From the NCBI RefSeq assembly GCF_004348345.1, contig NZ_SMJZ01000033.1, positions 1-52,933 on the forward strand: a DNA stretch of 52,933 nucleotides. Reading direction: 5' to 3'. A model generated the notes under the pieces. That model ran no database searches. It saw nothing but the letters and a program-made list of their open reading frames with translations, and had not been told where the DNA came from. This stretch comes from Nonomuraea longispora (lineage in GTDB: Bacteria; Actinomycetota; Actinomycetes; Streptosporangiales; Streptosporangiaceae). Both the position numbers and the translations under genes were made by a program. Positions 1 to 8,093 of this stretch are shown here, piece by piece (position 1 is the first letter of the stretch; every line of letters starts with the position of its first letter).

Positions 1-2
1 AC

Positions 3-593
3 ACCCCACCCGCGAGCGCCGCCCTGCCGGCCGGGCGGTTCGGCAGGGTCCGGGTTTTGTGGACGCTGGCGGCCATGGCGGTGGCCGCGATCGCCGCCAC
101 CGCCGTACTGCAGGGCATCTCCGCCGCCCAGGCCCGCGACGCCCGCGCCGCGCTGGAGGCCGGGCGGGCGCTGCGCCTGGAGGTGTCGGGAGCCGCGGGC
201 GCGTTCAGCAAGGCCCTGCTCAGCTACGACTACCAGAACCTGCAGACCACCCGATCCTCCCTGGCGGCCCAGGCCACGGGCGACTTCCTGAGCACGTACG
301 ACGCGGCGTTCGGCGGCGCGATGGCGCAGGTCATCGTCAAGCTCAAGGCCACCTCGCAGGCCACGGTGCGCGAGGTCTATCTCGCCGACGTGGACGAGGC
401 CACCGCGCACGCCATCGTGGTCGTGGATCAGCAGGTGAACACCTCGGAAGCGATCCGCTCGGTCAAGGACTCGCACCTTAAGATCTCCCTTGTGAAGGAG
501 AAGGGCACCTGGAAGATCCACGACGTGACCGTGCTGGGCGCGTCCTCGGAGGACCAGTACACCCTTGACGGCGACGAGAAGAAGAAGGACTGA
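3..593 (+). CDS. Mce-associated membrane protein, 5'-truncated by window edge
   Basis: The frame is open from the left edge, so the true N-terminus lies outside; an internal TTG at 57 falls inside the membrane segment and is not a convincing start. The fragment shows a basic stretch, one hydrophobic segment (about fragment residues 19-39), then a soluble domain of about 145 residues ending in a Lys-rich tail (DEKKKD). Landmarks LLSYDYQNL, TGDFLSTYD and HAIVVVDQ match actinobacterial Mce-associated proteins with a VirB8/NTF2-like fold. Such proteins accompany and stabilise Mce lipid-import complexes in the cell envelope. I infer that an mce operon lies just upstream. Family call is confident; which Mce locus it serves cannot be seen. 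Confidence 0.8.
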   Translation, partial: TPPASAALPAGRFGRVRVLWTLAAMAVAAIAATAVLQGISAAQARDARAALEAGRALRLEVSGAAGAFSKALLSYDYQNLQTTRSSLAAQATGDFLSTYDAAFGGAMAQVIVKLKATSQATVREVYLADVDEATAHAIVVVDQQVNTSEAIRSVKDSHLKISLVKEKGTWKIHDVTVLGASSEDQYTLDGDEKKKD

Positions 594-604
594 CGATCGT
601 CCCT

Positions 605-1198
605 TTGGCGATGGGCGGCCGCCCCGACGAGGTGCGGGCCCCTGACGACTGGCTGACCGACGTCGAACGCGAGCGGGCGGCGCGGTTCAGGTTCGAGGCT
701 GACCGTGACTGCTTCGTCGCCGCGCACCTCCTCGTGCGCGTCTGCGCCGCCGCCGTGCTCGGCGTCGAGCCGCGCGAGCTGACGCTGCTGCAACACTGCC
801 ATCTGCACGGCCCCGGGCACGGCAGGCCGTCCATCGAGCAGGCTCCCGAGCTGGGGGTCAGCTTCAGTCACACGCGCGGTTACGTGTGCGCGGCCGCCGG
901 GCCCGGCAGGGTCGGCGTGGACGCCGAGCACGTGCCGCCCGGCCCGCTCGACACGCTGCTGGCCGACCGGGTGCTCAACCGGCGCGAGCGCGCGCTCGTC
1001 GCCGGGAACGACGAGCTGATCAGGCACTGGACCCGGAAAGAGGCACTGATCAAGCGCGGTGAGCTGACCATCGACAAGCTGCGTGCCTGCGAGGACGACC
1101 TGTCGGGTCGGCACCTGCTGGAGTGGAGCGCCGGCCCGGACATCAGGGTGGCCGTCATCACCGACTCCCCCGCGAGGAGGGCGGCCATCCCCGAATAG
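605..1198 (+). CDS. 4'-phosphopantetheinyl transferase (Sfp-type)
   Basis: Transfers phosphopantetheine from CoA to a serine of acyl or peptidyl carrier proteins. The signature pair is present: VGVDAEH (the Mg-binding G-V-D-x-E motif, about residues 103-109) and WTRKEALIK (W-x-x-KEA-x-x-K, about residues 140-148). At about 197 residues it is slightly shorter than typical 220-240-residue Sfp-type enzymes, mostly at the N-terminus. It starts with TTG at 605 (or ATG at 611), 11 bases after the preceding stop, so it is probably cotranscribed with the Mce-associated gene. No NRPS or PKS gene is in the window, so its carrier-protein clients are unknown; it may be a general-purpose PPTase. Confidence 0.85.
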   Translation: MAMGGRPDEVRAPDDWLTDVERERAARFRFEADRDCFVAAHLLVRVCAAAVLGVEPRELTLLQHCHLHGPGHGRPSIEQAPELGVSFSHTRGYVCAAAGPGRVGVDAEHVPPGPLDTLLADRVLNRRERALVAGNDELIRHWTRKEALIKRGELTIDKLRACEDDLSGRHLLEWSAGPDIRVAVITDSPARRAAIPE

Positions 1199-1207
1199 AC
1201 TCTGGGC

Positions 1208-1384
1208 ATGTTCTACCGCAAGCCCCTTGAGGAGCGCATCGCCGACCGCATGGCGCAGCGCAGGCCGCTCGAAGAGGGCAAGACCTTCGAGCACGGGCCG
1301 GCCAAGTTCGTGTTCGTGTCGCTGATCGTCGCCGTCGTGCTGATGCACGTCGTCGGCGTCGCGATCGTCATGGCGTTCACCTGA
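1208..1384 (+). CDS. Small single-pass membrane protein, 58 aa
   Basis: ATG at 1208 opens a 58-residue frame with consistent G/C third positions, 9 bases after the PPTase stop. The first about 30 residues are charged (MFYRKPLEERIADRM...), followed by one hydrophobic segment of about 24 residues (FVFVSLIVAVVLMHVVGVAI region) and a very short C-terminal tail, predicting a tail-anchored topology with a cytoplasmic N-terminus. I do not recognise the family. The gene ends 6 bases before the stop of the convergent CDF gene. Codon bias and close spacing support it as real; the function is unknown. Confidence 0.6.
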   Translation: MFYRKPLEERIADRMAQRRPLEEGKTFEHGPAKFVFVSLIVAVVLMHVVGVAIVMAFT

Positions 1385-1390
1385 GCGACG

Positions 1391-2305
1391 TCAGCGGCGG
1401 GTCGGGGTCGGGTCGAGGAAGACGTGCTCGACCCCGGGCACCTGGGCTCGCAGCCGGCGGTCCACCTCCTCGCAGGCCCGCTCCACGCCCGCCGCGCTCG
1501 ACTCGTCCCTGAAGTCGATCTTCGCGGCGACCAGGATCTCCCCGGGGCCGATCAGCATCGTGAGCAGCTCGACCACGTCCTCCACCTCCGGCTGCGCCAG
1601 CAGCACGGCCCGGATGCCGGTTTCCGTCCGCTGGGTGACGGCCTGGCCGATGAGCAGCGACATGTTGGCCCGGATCAGGGTGAGCGCGACGGCCAGCAGG
1701 AGCAGGCCGATCATGACCGACGCCGCGCCGTCCCACAGCGCCGAGCCGGTGAGCTGCGAGGCGACCAGCCCGGCGGCCGCGACCAGCAGCCCGCCCAGCG
1801 CAGCCGCGTCCTCGAACAGCACGGCCTTCAACGCGGTGTCGGACGTCATGCGGGCCAGGCGGAGCATGCCGACCCGGTGCCGGGCGGCCTCGCCGCGCAA
1901 CTGCGTGAGCCCCCGCGCGAACGAGACGCCCTCGAACACGAAGGAGGCCGCCAGCACGATGTACGCCGGCGTGAGGTTCGACAGGTCCTCGCCGTAACCG
2001 ATCTCGTGCAGGCCGTTCGTGACGGAGAATCCGGCCCCGCCCACGAGGGTCGCGACCGCCGCCATCAGCGCCCAGACGAAACCCGCCTTGCCGTGCCCGA
2101 AGGGGTGCCGCCGGTCGGCGGGCCTGCCCGAGCGGCGTACCGCCACCACCAGCAGCAGCTCGGTCACCGTGTCGGCGGCCGAGTGCACCGCCTCCGACAG
2201 CATGGCCGCCGAGCCGCCCACCAGGCCTGCGACGAGTTTGGCCAGCGCGATGGCGAGGTTGGCGGCGGCGGCCACGAGCACCGTGCGCAGGCTCTCCCCC
2301 TTCAT
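1391..2305 (-). CDS. Cation diffusion facilitator (CDF) transporter, ZnT9-like
   Basis: A 304-residue divalent-metal/proton antiporter of the cytoplasmic membrane. The start is placed at MKGESLRTV because a -10-like TAAAGT lies 8 bases upstream and the longer upstream frame has no CDF character. It shows TM1-2 with SEAVHSAADTVTE (the HxxxD-type metal site), the RHPFGHGK loop, further TM segments, and a cytoplasmic C-terminal domain of about 75 residues ending in EHVFLDPTP. In TM5 the usual HxxxD is replaced by FEDAAALGG, as in the SLC30A9/ZnT9-like subgroup, so metal choice (Zn, Mn, Co) is uncertain. It is divergent from a MarR regulator across only 34 bp, which probably controls it. Confidence 0.88.
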   Translation of the reverse strand: MKGESLRTVLVAAAANLAIALAKLVAGLVGGSAAMLSEAVHSAADTVTELLLVVAVRRSGRPADRRHPFGHGKAGFVWALMAAVATLVGGAGFSVTNGLHEIGYGEDLSNLTPAYIVLAASFVFEGVSFARGLTQLRGEAARHRVGMLRLARMTSDTALKAVLFEDAAALGGLLVAAAGLVASQLTGSALWDGAASVMIGLLLLAVALTLIRANMSLLIGQAVTQRTETGIRAVLLAQPEVEDVVELLTMLIGPGEILVAAKIDFRDESSAAGVERACEEVDRRLRAQVPGVEHVFLDPTPTRR

Positions 2306-2339
2306 GAGGCACAACTTTAGGTGCGCTAGATTGGGGATC
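2306..2339. promoter_or_regulatory. Overlapping divergent promoters of CDF and MarR genes, both apparently leaderless
   Basis: Only 34 bp separate the two start codons. On the plus strand TAGATT (2327-2332) sits 7 bases before the MarR ATG. On the minus strand TAAAGT (2319-2314) sits 8 bases before the CDF ATG. Both spacings put the transcription start at or next to the start codon. No clean palindromic operator is visible. A protein bound here would cover both promoters, so MarR autoregulation together with control of the transporter is likely but inferred. Confidence 0.5.
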
Positions 2340-2798
2340 ATGAGCGCGCCTCGCTGGCTTTCTCCCGCCGAACAGCGTGCCTGGCGCACGCAACTGGCGC
2401 TGCACAAGCTGCTCATGCACCGGCTCGACCGCGAACTGCAGGAGTTCTCCCTCACGGTCAACGACTACGAGATCCTGGTCAACCTCTCGGAGAGCCCCGA
2501 GCGGCGCATGCGCATGAGCGATCTGGCCGACGCCACGATCCAGTCGCGCAGCCGGCTGTCGCACCAGATCTCCCGCATGGAGGCCAAGGGCCTGGTCATG
2601 AGGGAGGACTGTCACGACGACCGGCGGGGCACGTTCGCGGTGCTGACCGACGAGGGGTGGGAGACGATCCAGCGGGTGGCGCCGTTCCACGTGGCCGGCG
2701 TGCGGGAGCACTTCGTCGACCGGCTCACCGACGACCAGCTCGAAACGATCGAGGCGGCCTACGCGCCGATCGTGGAGCAGTTGAAGAAGCTGCGCTGA
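2340..2798 (+). CDS. MarR-family transcriptional regulator
   Basis: A 152-residue winged-helix repressor. The helix-turn-helix region reads MRMSDLADATIQSRSRLSHQ (about residues 58-77), followed by the typical wing (RMEAKGLVMREDCHDDRRGTFAVLT) and C-terminal dimerisation helices (HFVDRLTDDQLETIE). The ATG at 2340 is chosen because a -10 hexamer ends 7 bases upstream and the upstream continuation of the frame is a shadow of the CDF gene. The family senses small phenolic ligands, metals or oxidants. Its likely targets are its own promoter and the divergent metal exporter; the lipoprotein/MFS pair downstream has its own promoter-like TACGAT. Confidence 0.88.
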   Translation: MSAPRWLSPAEQRAWRTQLALHKLLMHRLDRELQEFSLTVNDYEILVNLSESPERRMRMSDLADATIQSRSRLSHQISRMEAKGLVMREDCHDDRRGTFAVLTDEGWETIQRVAPFHVAGVREHFVDRLTDDQLETIEAAYAPIVEQLKKLR

Positions 2799-2845
2799 CA
2801 CCCAACCGATATAGGCGAGGGTGCGCGGACCTCCGTACCGCTCGC

Positions 2846-2851
2846 TACGAT
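2846..2851 (+). promoter_or_regulatory. -10 hexamer of the lprG-like gene (leaderless)
   Basis: TACGAT lies 6 bases upstream of the ATG at 2858, the geometry of an actinobacterial leaderless promoter. No clear -35 box is visible. This supports independent transcription of the lipoprotein/MFS pair. Confidence 0.45.
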
Positions 2852-2857
2852 CCGCTC

Positions 2858-3508
2858 ATGCTCAGAAAGCTACTGATCGTGGCCGTGCTGGCGCTGACGG
2901 CGGCGTGCTCGTCCGGCGGTGACGCCGGCGAGTTGCCCGCGGGGCCCGAGCTGATGAAGAAGGCCGCCGAGGCCATGAAGGCCGTCAAGTCGGCCACCTT
3001 CTCGATCGCGACCGAGGGCGAGCCGAAGGTGCCGGTCAAGAAGGCCGACGGCAGGCTCACCGCCGCCGGGGACGCCGACGGCACGATCACGCTCGACGTC
3101 CTGGGCACCCTGCAGGAGGTCAGCTTCGCCCTGGTAGGGGAGACCGTGCACTTCAAGGGCCCGACCGGCGGCTTCCAGAAGATGACCCGGCAACAGCTCG
3201 CGCAGTTCTACGACCCCTCGGTGATCCTCGAGCCGACCAGGGGCATCGCCCAGTTGCTCGCCTCGGCCACGGACCCGAAGGTCGAAGGCACGGAAGACGG
3301 CGCCTACCGCGTCGCCACGACGTTCCCCGGGCAGGTCGTCGGCCAGATCGTCCCCGGCGTCACGCAGGGCGTCACCGGCAAGGTCTGGCTCGACCAGGCC
3401 TCCGCCCGGCTCACCAGGGCCAGCCTGCCGTTGCAGGGCGGCACGGTGACGGTGTCGTTCAGCGACTACGACGCACCGATCACGATCACTCCGCCTCCCG
3501 CGAAATGA
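2858..3508 (+). CDS. lprG: LppX/LprAFG-family lipoprotein, LprG-like
   Basis: A 216-residue lipoprotein. An N-terminal signal peptide ([17 protein letters not shown]) ends in a TAAC lipobox with Cys17 for acylation; the mature part is a beta-rich domain of about 195 residues with [34 protein letters not shown], the [13 protein letters not shown] strand, and a C-terminal [21 protein letters not shown], as in LprG/LppX. LprG-type proteins bind triacylated lipids in a hydrophobic pocket and hand them across the envelope. Its stop overlaps the ATG of the MFS gene (ATGA), so the two are translationally coupled. The pairing with a P55-like exporter is what makes the LprG assignment firm. Confidence 0.82.
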   Translation: MLRKLLIVAVLALTAACSSGGDAGELPAGPELMKKAAEAMKAVKSATFSIATEGEPKVPVKKADGRLTAAGDADGTITLDVLGTLQEVSFALVGETVHFKGPTGGFQKMTRQQLAQFYDPSVILEPTRGIAQLLASATDPKVEGTEDGAYRVATTFPGQVVGQIVPGVTQGVTGKVWLDQASARLTRASLPLQGGTVTVSFSDYDAPITITPPPAK

Positions 3509-5067
3509 GGCGCGCCCGCCGGGTCGTGCTCGGCGCGGGCGGCGCGGTGGTGCTGCTGGCCGCGCTCGACGCCTACGTCGTGGTGACGGTCCTGATCGAC
3601 ATCGCGGAGGACGTCGGCATCCCGCTCAACCACCTGGAGCGGGCGACTCCGATCGTGACGGGCTTCCTGCTGGGCTACGTAGCCGCGATGCCGCTGCTCG
3701 GCCAGCTCTCCGACCGTTACGGGCGGCGGCCGCTCATCCACGCGTGCCTGGCGGCGTTCGCCCTCGGCTCGGTGCTGACGGCGCTGGCGTCCGGAGAGGT
3801 CATGGTGGTGGCCGGGCGCGCGGTCCAGGGCGTGGCAGGCGGCGCGCTGCTGCCGATCACGATGGCGCTCATCGGCGACCTGTGGGACGAGCGCGAGCGG
3901 CCGGTGGCGTTGGGGGCGGTGGGGGCGGCCCAGGAGCTGGGCAGCGCGCTCGGCCCCCTGTACGGCGGGGTGCTGGCGCTGATCCCCAGCACCGTGGTGG
4001 CGGGCGTGGAGCTGGGAGGCTGGCACGCCATCTTCTGGATCAACCTGCCTCTCGCCGCCCTTGCCGCCGTCGCCGTGCACCTCACCGTCCCCGGCCGTCC
4101 CCTACGCCCGCCGCAGGCGGGATCCGCTGGTACGAGCCACGTCACCACGGGCGCGGCCGGAGCCCGGACCCTTCCCGCGCGGCGGGTGGACGTGGCCGGT
4201 GGGGGCCTGCTCGCGCTGGCGCTCGGGCTGCTGGTGGTCGGCCTGTACAACCCCGACCCCGCCAAGGCCGTGCTGCCGCCGTGGGGCCTGCCCGTGATCG
4301 CCGCCGGCGTGCTGGTGGCCGTGGTCTTCGTCTGGTGGGAGATCCGCTCCCCCGTCCGCCTGCTCGACCTGTCCGGCGCCCGCAAGGGCCCGCTGCTCGC
4401 CACCTTGGCGGTGAGTTTCCTGGCGGGGGCCGCGCTGCTCGTGACCATGGTGTTCGTGCAGTTCACCGCCCAGACGCTGCTCGGCGCCGACGCGCTGGGG
4501 GCGTCGCTGGTGCTGGCCAGGTTCCTGGCCGCGCTGACCGTGGGGGCGCTGCTCGGCGGGCTCCTGGCGCGCAGGGTGGGCGATCGGGCCGTGGCGGTGG
4601 CGGGCATGGTGCTGGCGGCGGCCGGCTACTGGCTGATGAGCCGCTGGCCGCTCGACCTGGTGAGCGCGGGCCTGCTGATGGACCTCCACCTGGTCGTCGC
4701 CGGGCTGGGCCTGGGGCTGGTGATCGCGCCGGTCTCGTCGGCGGTGCTGCGGGTGAGCCCGGCGACCGAGCACGGCGTCGCCTCGGCGGCGGTCGTGGTG
4801 GCCAGGATGATGGGCATGCTCATCGGCATCGCGGCCGTGTCGGCGTGGGGGTTCTACCGGTTCCAGTCGCTGACCGCCCACCTGGACACGCCGCTGCCGT
4901 TCGGGGTGGACGCCGCGACCTACCAGCGGCAGCTGAGCGCGTACACCGCGAAGGTGCAGGAGGCGCTGCACGTCGAATACACCGAGATGTTCCTCGTCAC
5001 GGCGTTCATCTGCGTGATCGGCGCGGGTGTCGCGCTGCTCATGCCGTCCGCTGCCCGGGCCCGCTGA
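3505..5067 (+). CDS. MFS exporter of the P55 (Rv1410c) type
   Basis: A 520-residue polytopic membrane protein. The N-terminal [13 protein letters not shown], the motif-A loop [11 protein letters not shown], the central GLYNPDP segment and the [16 protein letters not shown] helix all resemble the mycobacterial P55 efflux pump, recognised from memory of that family. P55 with LprG moves triacylglycerides to the outer envelope and affects drug tolerance. The gene begins inside the stop of the LprG-like gene (ATGA overlap), the same two-gene order as in mycobacteria. A loop of about 30 residues after TM6 ([18 protein letters not shown]) looks inserted. In an organism without a mycomembrane the cargo is uncertain; it could be TAG or another lipid. 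Confidence 0.85.
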   Translation: MRRARRVVLGAGGAVVLLAALDAYVVVTVLIDIAEDVGIPLNHLERATPIVTGFLLGYVAAMPLLGQLSDRYGRRPLIHACLAAFALGSVLTALASGEVMVVAGRAVQGVAGGALLPITMALIGDLWDERERPVALGAVGAAQELGSALGPLYGGVLALIPSTVVAGVELGGWHAIFWINLPLAALAAVAVHLTVPGRPLRPPQAGSAGTSHVTTGAAGARTLPARRVDVAGGGLLALALGLLVVGLYNPDPAKAVLPPWGLPVIAAGVLVAVVFVWWEIRSPVRLLDLSGARKGPLLATLAVSFLAGAALLVTMVFVQFTAQTLLGADALGASLVLARFLAALTVGALLGGLLARRVGDRAVAVAGMVLAAAGYWLMSRWPLDLVSAGLLMDLHLVVAGLGLGLVIAPVSSAVLRVSPATEHGVASAAVVVARMMGMLIGIAAVSAWGFYRFQSLTAHLDTPLPFGVDAATYQRQLSAYTAKVQEALHVEYTEMFLVTAFICVIGAGVALLMPSAARAR

Positions 5068-5094
5068 GGGGCCCCGGGCAGCGGTGGTGGCGGG

Positions 5095-6357
5095 CTACGG
5101 GGAGAGGCGGTGCAGGTCCCGGGGGAACGCTGTGGTCTGGCGGATGTTGGCGGCGCCCGTCAACCGCGCCGTCCACCGTTCCAGCCCCAGCGCGAACCCG
5201 CCGTGCGGCGGCATCCCGTGCTTGAAGGCCTGCAGATACCCCTCGTACGCCTGCGTGCCCTCGCCCCGGGCGGCCAGCGCGGCGACGTAGTCCGCGTACG
5301 CGTGCAGCCGCTGCCCGCCCGTGACCAGCTCCAGCCCACGGAACAGCAGGTCGAACCCGTTGGAGTAGCCCGGCCTCGCGGGGTCGGGATGGGTGTAGAA
5401 GGGCCGTTTGGCCATCGGGTAACCGGTGACGAAGAGGAACTCCGAGCCGTGTTCCCGCAGCGCCCACTCCGACAGCCGGCGTTCCTGCACGGGTGACAGG
5501 TCGGGCTCGTCGCACGACGTCAGCCGTTGCGCCTCGGTGAAGTGCACGGCCGGGATCTCGGCGGGCACCTCGGGCAGCGTGGCCCCGACCAGGGCGGCGG
5601 CGGAGGCGGCGCGGCGGCGTACCGACTCGGTCATGCCCGCCACCACCTCGCGCAACACCGCCATCACGTCGCGGTGGTCGCGGACGAAGCCGAGCTCGGC
5701 GTCGAGGCTGGTGTACTGGGCCAGATGGCGTGCGGTGTCGTGCGGCTCGGCGCGGAAGACCGGCCCGACCTCGTAGACCCGCTCGAGCACCCCGACCATC
5801 GCCTGCTTGTAGAACTGCGGCGACTGCGCCAGATAGGCGGGCCTGCCGAAGTAGTCGAGGCCGAAGACGTTCGCGCCGGACTCGGTGGCCGAGCCGACGA
5901 TCTTCGGGGTATGGATCTCGGTGAAGCCGAGACCGTCGAGCGTCTCGCGGAACCCGGCCACCCCGGCGGCCGCGATCTCCAGCGGCGCCCTGAGCCGCGG
6001 GTGCCGCAGCGCGACGGGCGCGTGGTCGAGGATCGTCGGGAGCGTCGCGCCGGGCTCCGGGCGGAAGAGGTCGAACGGCGGCGCGGCACACGGCTCGGCC
6101 AGCACCTCAATCTCCGGCGCGACCAGTTCGTAGCCTCCGGGGGCCTGCGGGCTGGCCGTCACGGTGCCGGTGACCTGGACGACGCTCTCCTCTCCCGGCA
6201 GGTCATGCGCGGTCACGGCCTGGGCGAGGCCGGTGCGGTCCCTGACGACGAGGAAGGACACGGATTTCAGTTGCCGGCGGCGATGGACCCATCCGGCGAT
6301 CGTCACTCGTTGACCGGCGTGCTCAGCGAGCTCCGCCGACATGACACGAGAGATCAT
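5095..6357 (-). CDS. aspS: Archaeal/eukaryal-type aspartyl-tRNA synthetase (AspRS2)
   Basis: Class II synthetase of 420 residues, far shorter than bacterial AspRS (about 590) and lacking its GAD insertion. It has an N-terminal OB anticodon-binding domain (QRVTIAGWVHRRRQLKSVSF) and catalytic motifs of the archaeal form: motif 2 FRAEPHDTARHLAQYTS, motif 3 GLERWTARLTGAANIR ending in AFPRD. Such enzymes aspartylate tRNA(Asp) and, in the non-discriminating form, tRNA(Asn). ATG 6357 is preferred over GTG 6360 because the Shine-Dalgarno GAGGAG (6368-6363) is 5 bases away. A T-box riboswitch precedes it. A normal bacterial AspRS probably exists elsewhere; this copy may be a conditional or resistant second enzyme (inference). 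Confidence 0.9.
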   Translation of the reverse strand: MISRVMSAELAEHAGQRVTIAGWVHRRRQLKSVSFLVVRDRTGLAQAVTAHDLPGEESVVQVTGTVTASPQAPGGYELVAPEIEVLAEPCAAPPFDLFRPEPGATLPTILDHAPVALRHPRLRAPLEIAAAGVAGFRETLDGLGFTEIHTPKIVGSATESGANVFGLDYFGRPAYLAQSPQFYKQAMVGVLERVYEVGPVFRAEPHDTARHLAQYTSLDAELGFVRDHRDVMAVLREVVAGMTESVRRRAASAAALVGATLPEVPAEIPAVHFTEAQRLTSCDEPDLSPVQERRLSEWALREHGSEFLFVTGYPMAKRPFYTHPDPARPGYSNGFDLLFRGLELVTGGQRLHAYADYVAALAARGEGTQAYEGYLQAFKHGMPPHGGFALGLERWTARLTGAANIRQTTAFPRDLHRLSP

Positions 6358-6360
6358 CAC

Positions 6361-6610
6361 AGCTCCTCACGAGGAAATGCATGATCCCTTGGGAGTGCGG
6401 GGGAGAAGGGAGCTCCCGGTGCCACCGCACTTTCGCCGCCCCTGATCGAGGCGGCCTCCAGGACCCGATGACGGGGGTCAGGCCGGCGGGGCATTTCCTC
6501 CCCGCACTCGGGAGTGTCTTCACCGAGGGCGCCCGGGACCGCCTTCACAGCTGCCGGCGGCTCTCTCGACCCGTGCGAAACCTCGGCTACTCGTCTCCGT
6601 CAACGTTTGC
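6361..6610 (-). promoter_or_regulatory. T-box riboswitch (tRNA-Asp sensing), translational type
   Basis: Reading the minus strand: Stem I has CCGAGG (6586-6581) pairing with CCTCGG (6528-6523), an AGAGAG bulge (6566-6561), and an upper stem CCGCC/GGCGG (6560-6556 with 6543-6539). The specifier loop TGAAGACA carries GAC (6518-6516), an Asp codon. The T-box core GCGGTGGCACCG (6428-6417) contains TGGC (6424-6421), complementary to a GCCA tRNA end; tRNA-Asp has discriminator G. The antisequestrator is GTGCGG (6430-6425) with CCGCAC (6400-6395). AGCTCC (6414-6409) can pair with GGAGCT (6366-6361), which holds the Shine-Dalgarno, so uncharged tRNA-Asp should free the ribosome site. Family behaviour is established; pairings are read by eye. 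Confidence 0.85.
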
Positions 6611-6615
6611 GGTCG

Positions 6616-6644
6616 ATCATACGAGCCCGCGGAGGGGACGGCAA
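6616..6644 (-). promoter_or_regulatory. Promoter of the T-box/aspS transcript
   Basis: TTGCCG (6644-6639), a 17-base spacer and TATGAT (6621-6616) form a near-consensus housekeeping promoter. The predicted start near 6609 coincides with the 5' end of the T-box. The -35 box lies inside the terminator hairpin of der. Confidence 0.7.
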
Positions 6645-6659
6645 AACCTTTGCCGCCCC
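6634..6659 (-). terminator. Hairpin terminator downstream of der
   Basis: CGGCAAA (6639-6645) and TTTGCCG (6649-6655) form the core stem, extended by GGGG/CCCC with a bulged base. It starts 8 bases past the der stop and has no U-tract, like many actinobacterial terminators. Confidence 0.6.
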
Positions 6660-6666
6660 CGAGGGG

Positions 6667-8058
6667 TCATCGCTCCTTCTTCGAGCGCTTCTCCCGGATC
6701 TTCATCGTGACCTCGATCGGCGAACCGGCGAAGCCGAACTCCTCACGGATGCGGCGCTCGACGAACCGGCGGTAGGTGTCCTCCAGCCAGCCCGAGGTGA
6801 ACAACACGAACTTGGGCGGCTCGACGGACGCCTGCGTGGCGAAAAGGATCTTGGGCTGCTTGCCGCCGCGCACCGGCGGCGGCGTCTGCTGCACCAGCTC
6901 GGTCAGGAACGCGTTGAGCCGGGCCGTCGGCACCCGCGTGGACCAGGAGTCGAGCGCCTTCTCCAGCGCCGGGACCAGCCGGTCGACGTGCCGCCCCGTC
7001 TTGGCGGAGATGTTGACGCGAAGCGCCCACGGAGTGCGTACGAGCTGGCGGTCGATCTCCTTCTCCAGGTAGTAGCGGCGGTCCTCGTCGACCAGGTCCC
7101 ACTTGTTGAAGGCGACCACCATCGCCCGCCCCGACTCGATGACCAGGCCGATGATGCGCAGATCCTGCTCGGTGAGCGGCTGGCTGGCGTCGATCAGGAC
7201 GATCGCCACCTCGGTGCGCTCCAGCGCCGCGCGCGTGCGCATGGCGGCGTAGAAGTCGGCGCCCTGCAGCTCGCGGTCGCGCCGCCGGATGCCGGCCGTG
7301 TCGACGAAGCGCCAGGTCCGCCCGCCGAGCTCGATCAGCTCGTCGACCGGGTCGCGGGTGGTGCCGGCCATCGGGTCGACCAGGACCCGCTCCTCCCCGG
7401 CGAGCTTGTTGAGCAGCGAGGACTTGCCGACGTTGGGCTTGCCCAGCAGCGCCACGCGGGCGGGCCCGCGCTCGGCCCCGAACGTCACCTCGGGCGTCTC
7501 CGGCAGCGCGTCGAGCACCACGTCGAGCAGGTCGCCGCTGGAGCGGCCGTGCAGGGCGGAGACGGGGTGGGGCTCGCCGAGCCCGAGCGACCACAGCGCG
7601 GCGGCCTCCAGCTCCAGCTGCTGGTTGTCGACCTTGTTGGCGGCCAGGATGACCGGCTTGCCCGACTGCCGCAGCACCGAGCCCACAGTCTCGTCGGCGT
7701 CGGTCGCGCCGACGGTGGCGTCGACCACGAACACGATCACGTCGGCCAGCTCGGCCGCGATCTGGGCCTGCTCGGCGATGCGCAGGTTCATCCCGGTCGC
7801 GTCAGGATCCCACCCTCCGGTGTCTACCACGGTGAAGCGGCGGCCGCGCCAGTTGGCTTCGTAGGTGACGCGGTCGCGGGTGACGCCCGGCACATCCTCG
7901 ACGACCGCCTCGCGGCGGCCGATGATGCGGTTGACCAGCGTGGACTTGCCGACGTTCGGCCGCCCCACGATGGCGACGACCGGCAGCGGCACAGTGTCGC
8001 CGTGCTCGGTGATTTCAAGATCGTCGAGGTCGGCCTCGACCCAATCCCCCGTTGACAC
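6667..8058 (-). CDS. der: Ribosome-assembly GTPase Der (EngA)
   Basis: A 463-residue protein with two tandem GTPase domains and a C-terminal KH-like domain, needed for 50S subunit maturation. Domain 1 shows GRPNVGKS (32-39), DTGG (79-82) and NKVD (141-144). Domain 2 shows GKPNVGKS (206-213), DTAG (253-256) and NKWD (318-321). The KH-like part ends in a basic tail ([11 protein letters not shown]). A short acidic N-terminal extension (about residues 5-22) precedes domain 1, as in other actinobacteria. GTG start, 35 bases downstream of the cmk stop, so cmk-der form an operon. All key residues are intact. Confidence 0.97.
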   Translation of the reverse strand: MSTGDWVEADLDDLEITEHGDTVPLPVVAIVGRPNVGKSTLVNRIIGRREAVVEDVPGVTRDRVTYEANWRGRRFTVVDTGGWDPDATGMNLRIAEQAQIAAELADVIVFVVDATVGATDADETVGSVLRQSGKPVILAANKVDNQQLELEAAALWSLGLGEPHPVSALHGRSSGDLLDVVLDALPETPEVTFGAERGPARVALLGKPNVGKSSLLNKLAGEERVLVDPMAGTTRDPVDELIELGGRTWRFVDTAGIRRRDRELQGADFYAAMRTRAALERTEVAIVLIDASQPLTEQDLRIIGLVIESGRAMVVAFNKWDLVDEDRRYYLEKEIDRQLVRTPWALRVNISAKTGRHVDRLVPALEKALDSWSTRVPTARLNAFLTELVQQTPPPVRGGKQPKILFATQASVEPPKFVLFTSGWLEDTYRRFVERRIREEFGFAGSPIEVTMKIREKRSKKER

Positions 8059-8093
8059 GATGTTTCGTCCTTAGTGAGTACCGCACCTGCTCG

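Noticed and set aside
605..1198. PPTase as a marker of a biosynthetic gene cluster
   Set aside because: No NRPS, PKS, carrier protein or tailoring cluster genes are present in the window.
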